Source: Psococerastis gibbosa
Taxonomy: Eukaryota > Arthropoda > Insecta > Psocodea > Psocidae
Direction of reading: 5' to 3'
DNA length: 64,000 nt
Assembly (NCBI GenBank): GCA_963971405.1
Contig: OZ020489.1
Location: forward strand, 32,087,047-32,151,046
In this document: positions 57,057 to 64,000 of the stretch, piece by piece
How positions within the stretch are numbered: position 1 is the stretch's first letter
Layout of the letters: the number at the start of each line of letters is the position of its first letter
Position numbers and translations under genes: made by a program
The notes under the pieces: model-generated
What the model was told of the DNA's origin: nothing
Databases searched by the model: none
Seen by the model: the letters and a program-made list of their open reading frames with translations, nothing else

Positions 57057-57875
57057 CAGGGCCGGATCTACCGACCCGCCAGACCCCGCATTGCGGGGGG
57101 GCCCGGGCCTAAAAGTGATGGGAAGGGGCCCAGCGGGCCCTGGGCCAAATTCTCTGGGGTTTTGGGCCCCGGTAATTTTGATCCAGGGCCCCTAGTTGAA
57201 ATACAAGTACAATTTATAAAATCTGAAAATGGTACGATTCGGTACGAAATCAGGACTATCAGTTACCGGTAACTGTTCTATGTGATGACATTAAGTTCGC
57301 CATCAACGAACGTGAGGCATCACAAATAGATATGCAAGGTCTGGTGAAGAGATTCGCCTCAATGAAAAAGAGAAGAGAGCAATTTTAATATCCAACTTGT
57401 TGTAACAGTGTACATTTTTAATTTTTCTATTTTGTACAATTTCAAATAAAAACATGTTTTTTTGACTACTATAGCTTTCATTTCATTGGCATAATATGTA
57501 GGCCTATACCTAAATTCAGCAATAGCAGCCTGCTGCACAGAAATTGTGTACGTATAAATATACCCAAAGTCCCTTGAAAATCTAAAGCGTTCTTGAAAGT
57601 CTTTCAACAATTTCTCTTTTCGCAATTTCTTATATGAATACTACAGACTACTGTAAGTTCTTAAATGATAATTTTATTTATTTCCAAGTTCTTGATTGTG
57701 AGTTGAATTTTTTGGTTGAGATGCTCCCCCGAAACGCTTAAAATGGCGATTATGGCGACTAAACTCCCAAAAAGTAATCTCAAGCCAAATGTAGGGGGGC
57801 CTTTGTCAACTCTTTGCAGGGGGGCCTTTGTCAACTCTTTGCAGGGGGGCCCAAGCACAAGTAGATCCGGCCCTG
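57057..57875. mobile_element. hAT-like non-autonomous element
   Basis: Perfect 15-bp ends CAGGGCCGGATCTAC and GTAGATCCGGCCCTG, flanked by GATATTTA (57049-57056, 57876-57883). Near the right end a 24-bp segment containing ggggggcctttgtcaactct is duplicated. No transposase. Confidence 0.88.
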
Positions 57876-58616
57876 GATATTTAGACGAAGGCAGGTGGCT
57901 ACTTTATAATTATTTCGTATTTTCTTATATTTATTATTTATATATTGTATATTTTATGACATATAATTTGTCGAATTTTTAAAATTAACTACGATGTTTA
58001 AATTCCCCCCCCCCCCCCCCGAAATCAAAACCTGAGCACGGCCTTGGTGAGTACCCCTAATCAATAGTCTCAAATGTAACACTTTGGCTTAGTAGACCAA
58101 TAAAGATAAAGGATTGAGGCAAGTTTACCTATACTGTATAAAAGCGTGAATATAAGCGGCCCAGCAAGGCGTACGCAGAAATGACTGATTTGACGATTTT
58201 ATACTTAACAATTTCTTGTCGATTACTTCATTGTATAATTATTTTGAAAGAAATATATAGGGCCTACACACATTTATTTATTGTTTTATAACTAGTGTTA
58301 GTAAGGGGTCAGTCGTTTTTAATCCCTTCACTATTTCCCCCCTACTTTATCAAATTATTCCCCCCCCCCCCTATTCGCATGTGTATAAGGTACTTATAGT
58401 TTGAAGTTGAATACATGGGTTATAACTTTACTACATTTCATACGAGTAATTTACGACTGAAACCTCCCCCCCCCCCCCTTCAGAATTCTCGGGTACGGCC
58501 TTGTCACCATTATTATCATCAAGCAAAGTCGTAAGAGTAAATCATCTGATTTCAGCGAATCGTAGGCTAGTTCTGATTGTGTGAATCCACTGTTATTCCT
58601 CCTATGACATTTTAGC

Positions 58617-58852
58617 AGTGGCGGACTGGGCCTGCGGGCAGCCGGGCAAATGGTTGTTTGGGGCCGGACGCCCAAAGGAAAAAAATTGTGGCATACTTCA
58701 AAATAAAATAAAATTTGTGTTAATAACACGCATAACGAAAGCATTTTGAATTTCAAATGTAAGCGCGCGTCCGCCTTTTTGACCTGAGAAAGGGGCCGCG
58801 GTATACGAAAATGCCAGGGCCGATTTCCAGTCCCAGTCCGCCACTGGATCCA
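58617..58852. mobile_element. inverted-repeat element, CAGTGGCGGACTGGG ends
   Basis: Left end CAGTGGCGGACTGGGCCTG; right end CCCAGTCCGCCACTG. The flanks do not form a clear 8-bp duplication. A further CTGGATCCGCCC...GTCCGCCACTG end at 58999-59028 suggests overlapping or nested copies. Confidence 0.6.
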
Positions 58853-59389
58853 CAGGGGGGTCATGACCCCCCCGCTAAATGATTAAATGTATAGTAAATT
58901 CATAAGATGCCTGGTTAAAAAAACAATAGGATAAAACACAACTTTTCAACCAAAAATTACCTTTTAAACTTATCAAAAACTTGTGAACCCCCCCCCCCCC
59001 TGGATCCGCCCTTGTCCGCCACTGGACATAAGTCATAAAGATGAATCAAGTATTACCGTAGTCGTAGGGAAAATAAGATCCAGTGTTCCATAATCTAATA
59101 AATGGTGCAGCGACCTCGACTGGCCAAGACGACCCTGCAATTTGTAAGTCTGGATCCCTAGAATTCAGAATAGGTATTCTCAGAACAGAAACAGCCTTGC
59201 ATTGTAAAATAGCAAACATTTGCAACCGGTCCAAAAAGGGGTTTCCGTTTTGCCCCAGGTAGTCACAGGCCGCATAGAGGGGTTGCCGTTCGGACCCTAG
59301 CGGCCTAGCGTCAGGTCGGAATTAAACAAATTCCATATTTTATAAATATGTTAGCGTTCATAAAATGTAAATTTTCTATGCTGAAAATA

Positions 59390-59600
59390 AACTCATATCT
59401 GTACTTGGTCAAGTCATGATTCCGTCTGTTACATTGCGTGAATAGTAAGCTTGTCGCAGCTTGACCATTATTGCATGTACGAGTGTAGGTTGACATCAAG
59501 GACGTTTATCAGTTTGTCAATGGCCAAAAATTCATACGGATACAATATAGATAGTGTTTATGGGGTCATTGGCATTGGAGAAAGGACCAATTGGGCCTCT
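59390..59600 (+). mobile_element. SINE-C copy
   Basis: Contains actcatatctgtacttggtc and gtaggttgacatcaaggacg. Confidence 0.6.
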
Positions 59601-59825
59601 ACATATAAGTAAATATAGAGTTTAAGTATAGAATCATAAAAATTCATTAAGGAAATTATTATTATGTTGCAAATAATAAACTAAAATAGTGTATTATATT
59701 AATAGGATACCTACATTTTCAAATTTTTAGACCGGAGGGAACCCCCAGATCACACATCCTCCGTCACTTGAAGAAATCTACAAACATTTTTTTCCTTTAA
59801 GGCGCTTGTGGCATATGCACCAAGA

Positions 59826-60740
59826 CTAAAGAACCGGTCCGTGTTTACTCGAACAAGCTTTCCAATTTATCAAAATTAGTAGATAGAGAAAATGAGTAAT
59901 TTCATGGTAAATAATTTTCCTATGGATAAATTTCCGATATCTCGGGGGGGGGGGGGGCGAGGAGGGGGTTGTCCACCTGACGTCACTGGAGGTGAGGTAA
60001 ATTCTAGATAGGTCAGACCAACACATTACCACACAGCAATACTGGCAGGGCACGCAATGCATTTGAGCGTGAATTTTCTATCATTTTTTCAAAAAAACAT
60101 TTTTTTTTACAAAACCAAATACTTTTCTGGGAAAGAAACCTGTCCGGTTTCGTTACTCAATTTAACACCTAAAACATACCTGAAGTTAGAAATCATCGAT
60201 GGAAAGGTTTCGCAGAAAAATTATTTTTTAGTCATTTTTCATTAAAATTTAGTTATTTTTATTTTTTTTACCCCCAGAAGCAACATATCAAGGGGCAAGC
60301 GACCCCCCGCATTTTGTTAACATTAATAACGACTACAATATATGTGAATATAAAAGAAATCGTTGGAGCCGTTTTTGAGAAATAATTTTTTTAGACGTTT
60401 TTTTGGAGTTTTTTGAGAATAAAACCCCTCAAATTAAGTTAGCCCTAAATAATAATAAAAATGGTCCCGAGGTATGATTTTTGTGAACCTACATGCCGTA
60501 TTTCATCAAAATCGACTTAGTAGTTTGCCCGGAAATCGACGCACAGACAGACAGAACGACAGACAAACAGACAGAAAGAACGACAGACAGACAGACAGAC
60601 AGACATTTCGTAAAAAAACACTTTTTTGGGTTCCTGGGACATTAAAACGTGTAAATCCGTTGAAATCTCGGAATCGAAAATTTCGACCGTCACATAGCTT
60701 TCCTTATACTACGCATAAATTGGAAAGCAATTTAGAAAAT
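59826..60740 (-). repeat. GTCT-containing interspersed repeat, copy 2 (inverted)
   Basis: Reverse complement of 4230-5085, with AGAC/ACAG tract at 60545-60605 and the same GCTTTCCAATTTA ends (59857-59869, 60716-60728). Confidence 0.8.
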
Positions 60741-61607
60741 TAAAACGATGGCTGTGAAGTATAGGACTATAATATATTGCAGTATTATAAGGTAGGTACA
60801 TACATATATAACACTGACTAAACTAACATTGGTTGAAGAGGTACTAACCTCCTCGTTATAACCGAAATTAAATATACAATGTTCAAGTTAGCAGTCTGTT
60901 TCCTCGAAACACTCAGTGTCCCTTAATGAACTTGGTTCGATTTGAATACCCTATTATATGTAAACATCTATATGGGTGCATATTTGCGCTATTCCCGTTT
61001 TACTATGTACAATATATTATAATATGAATAGATGCCAAGGCAATACTAAAAATTTCAAAACATCTCGGACCTTTGTATATCATTACAAACACGAAGGTTG
61101 GGGATACTGGAAAAAAACGTTCACTCGATCTATTTCATCTGAAAATGTGATTTTCGATTTTCTCGAGACGAAGAAAGTTCCCCCTTCAAGGGAAATAGCT
61201 GAAACCTCAGGGGGAATTGTTGAAATCCAAAAAGTTCGCTAGCCCAATGCTGAGTGAATGAATGTGATGAGTCATCTTAGGAAAAATCATTTAAAAAATC
61301 CCCTATGAAAAAAGTCACCCTTCTGGATTTTTATATATTTTCAGGAAAAACGGACATAAAAAATAAAAGCTCGTTGAGGAAAGCGAAGCTACCAAAATTT
61401 TTAGTTTCAGACATGCTATCGACCACAGTATATTTCCGTAGGATACAAACGAATTTTGGCCCGGTAAAATGTTGGTTTCTGTGCACGAGTCAAAGGGCTC
61501 ACGCAATCGGGAACCGGATTTGGTTTTCACCAGACAATGAAGCAGCAAAAGGTTGTGAGCGAGATTAAGCTTGGTGGTTCATGCCATAAGCTGAATACAG
61601 TCAAGCC

Positions 61608-62069
61608 CGGGGGGGGGGGGTCCTCAGGGTCTTAACCCCACCCCTTCCAATTTTTTATATTATTTTTTATAATGTATTAATTATTATTTTTATTTTATTT
61701 TATTTTATTTTTTTTTAAACCCTGATCCTGTTTCTAGTTTCGTTAATAAAGTTCTCGTCTGCAAAATCAAAAACGTTTTGCCGACGAAATGCGTAAAACC
61801 CCACTATTTCAGGCTTATTCTTTCAAAAACAATACCTGCCCGGGGGAGACCCCCTTGTTAGCTCAGGTTAGCCCATGAGAATGGCTTTCCTCTTTTTCTA
61901 CATTTTTACGAAGATGGGGGAGTGGTGCGCCAAATGAAACACCGCCCCCGTCGAAAACCTATCGTTACGCTACCTACTGGTCCGTGGTACTCGTAAGTGG
62001 GAAAAGTGTTGTATATTGATGTTACATTAAACCCCCCCCCAAAAAAAAAGAAAAAAACTGGCTACGCCG
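61608..62069 (+). mobile_element. element with CTGGCTACGCC end, copy 2
   Basis: It shares its interior with 8434-8825 and ends in a C run followed by ACTGGCTACGCC, the complement of the other copy's left end. No clear flanking duplication. Confidence 0.55.
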
Positions 62070-62789
62070 TATACACTTTATATGGTGTGTATTTATTCAA
62101 GATCACCCGTCAATATGACCGACTTGACGCTTGTAAATAAGAATGTCTTTGTATTTCTGATTTTTCATGAACACTAAGAACGTTAATTTCCTCTGTTTCG
62201 CTCAACTAAGCTGCTTTACATGTCATTCATCAAAGCATTGCCATCCGAAAATTTAGCCAGTAAGGGAGTCGAACCAATTTCGAGTAAGGGTCAATAGGGT
62301 CGATAGCGCTACAATTAAGAGCAGCAAGCTTCCAGTCATAGTGCGGTTCGCAAAGCTTGCCGGCTTAACCAAATGGACTGATGTGAACTAATACAATAGT
62401 TAAAATGTAATGTAATAAAAATGAACTCAATGTCTATACGCTGTTCAAAGGGTCTGTGACCTATGTCAGCTAACAAACGTATAAATAATAAATAAATAAG
62501 GGTCAAAGTATCTGAAGTACTTGAACCATACAGAACATTAACACCATGAGCTGGCTACCAACTTCAGCAGTGATGCGGGTGGCCTTGCGACTCATTGCAG
62601 TACTGCTGAGCTCGTATCGTGCATCCCCACACTAGGGGTGGCTCCCTCTTCAACTCCGTAGGCTTCTCTTGCTTCAAATACGTCACTCCCCGCTTTAATC
62701 AACGAGATATTCGTTGCCTCGTTGGGATGGCTCAAGGCATTTGCAAGGATGAAGCGTTTAAAAATGAAGTATTTACAGTGGAATGTAAT

Positions 62790-63110
62790 AAATGTAATCC
62801 CCATATTGCACACTCGAATATTGTTCAAATTTTCGATCCAACAAATGGGAAAAATTGGAAAGTGCATAGGTACCTAAATTCAGATTGGAATTTGTGCGAT
62901 TCTAATAATAATTTATAATAATAGAGACGGATTGATAGGACTTCAAAGGAGGTCGAAAAACCATAAAATCACACTTTTTAATATTAGACCTCTATTGAAC
63001 CCATTGAGTCTGAATTTAAATTACGCACTTTCCAATTTTTCTCAGACCCATATTGATTGGATCGAATAAGTTATTTGAACAATATTCGAGTGTGTATTAT
63101 ACTTCAACAT
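62790..63110. repeat. inverted repeat
   Basis: cactcgaatattgttcaaat (about 62810) pairs with atttgaacaatattcgagtg (about 63074), and gggaaaaattggaaagtgc with gcactttccaatttttctc. Confidence 0.65.
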
Positions 63111-64000
63111 AAACTAAACGTAAGGCGCCTATACCCATAGTTGTATACATTGGATTATATAGAGTTTTTAATTTTTAAAACTGGAGTTCGACAAAAAATA
63201 GAAACTTCAGAAACTTAATGAAAAAATTACTTCGCCAAACATTAAAGTAACGCCTCATCATTCAATGCATAAAATAATTAAAACAACTTTGATGTCTCAT
63301 TTTTTTTTATAACTATGGTAATAAATTATTAAAAAAATTGAAAGGTGTCAGGTTTTCGATTGACCCCTATGACCTCGCCATTGTTATTCCCTTAATAATA
63401 ATAATAATAATTCGTTTATTTTTTACACTTTTAGCATTTGTACAGATATTGTAAGCCCCCTTAACCGAAGGTGTACGGGGTACCTACTATAAATCGAGCT
63501 GATAAAATTACCCCAGACATAATCGTAATAATTCAGTATTTTTGTATCACAAATGTATTGCATATTGTATGATTATATTGATGATGATATTTATTGATTG
63601 ATTGATAATAAGGCCTTATATGTACTTATATATATTTTAAAGTCGGTACTTAGTATACTTTAATTTGGACTATATACCAATACTACAATAAAGTTTATAT
63701 GTATATACAGTATATAGCAATATAATTAATTAACGCGAACATAAAATAATGGGTAATGAAATGAAGCAACGAGATAAAAGAAAAATGGCTACCCCATTCA
63801 TAATTTAATGTAAATAACCTCACCCTAACCATTGAGAGAAAAAACTGGAGCAACCCTTTAAGCGTAACTCCTCATGATAGGTGCATGCAATTAACCAATG
63901 AGAACCTTGCCCCGGGATTAATAAAAAACAGAAAATAGGGTTGCGAGCCAATGAGGGTTAGCTATATAGTAGCTGATTAACAAAAAATGCTCGATCTACA

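Larger units (their letters stand above)
51777..64000. other. gene-poor repeat region
   Basis: No exon with family similarity is visible on either strand. Content: palindromic repeat (53170-53458), SINE-B (54905-55045), remnants beginning with poly-C runs (53855-54010, 55225-55360), hAT-like element (57057-57875), a SINE-C copy (59390-59600), the GTCT-containing repeat (59826-60740) and an inverted repeat near 62.8-63.1 kb. 51780-53160, 55400-57000 and 63120-64000 show nothing recognisable beyond low complexity. Confidence 0.55.

Noticed and set aside
59857-60728. DNA transposon defined by GCTTTCCAATTTA ends
   Set aside because: Similarity between the two copies continues past these words and no target duplication is visible, so I call it only a repeat.
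60474-60743. ORF with DRQTDRQ-type repeats
   Set aside because: It is the translated AGAC tetranucleotide tract of the interspersed repeat; copy 1 has no equivalent frame.
62592-62918. ORFs of about 91-99 residues on both strands
   Set aside because: They include one arm of an inverted repeat and show no family similarity.

Overview
The window is nuclear DNA of an animal, most probably an insect. Short exons with GT-AG introns, AT-rich introns, and dense SINEs, MITEs and LINE fragments show this. The repeat style reminds me of hemipterans, but I cannot name a species. There are no operons, CRISPR arrays, rRNA genes or convincing free-standing tRNA genes.

Two multi-exon genes can be assembled, and every exon junction agrees in reading frame. 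(1) On the + strand, 5487-28973, fifteen exons encode the last 1044 residues of a PLEKHA5/6/7-type protein (Drosophila kramer-like): low-complexity linker, coiled coils and C-terminal region. The WW/PH part must lie upstream of the window. (2) On the - strand, 49079-34378, seven coding exons encode a complete 1370-residue kinesin-6 motor (KIF20/subito-like). It has P-loop, switch I, switch II and the long kinesin-6 insertion. A large tail exon carries a 25-residue tandem repeat rich in TP/SP sites, and a 39-nt last exon encodes a basic tail. The two genes converge on a gene-free interval of about 5.4 kb (28974-34377).

Region by region: 1-5486 holds repeats only. 5487-28973 is the PLEKHA-like gene, its introns packed with TAA-flanked (PIF/Harbinger-like) MITEs, hAT-like elements with 8-bp target duplications, four SINE families and LINE 3' ends. 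28974-34377 holds the 3' UTR, MITEs and a dead Tc1-like transposase. 34378-49079 is the kinesin gene, with two LINE fragments and a 2.7-kb inverted-repeat element in its introns. 49080-50280 is the upstream region, with a tandem repeat of about 185 bp. 50293-51764 is a 5'-truncated LINE flanked by a 12-bp target duplication. 51777-64000 holds no gene I can support, only repeats.

I found no undescribed enzymatic or defence system. The more unusual features are the repeat-bearing kinesin tail, a possible alternative last exon in the PLEKHA-like gene, three transposon copies ending about 24-28 nt upstream of splice acceptors, a set of nested MITEs with a shared core but different ends, and the large inverted repeat inside the kinesin gene.
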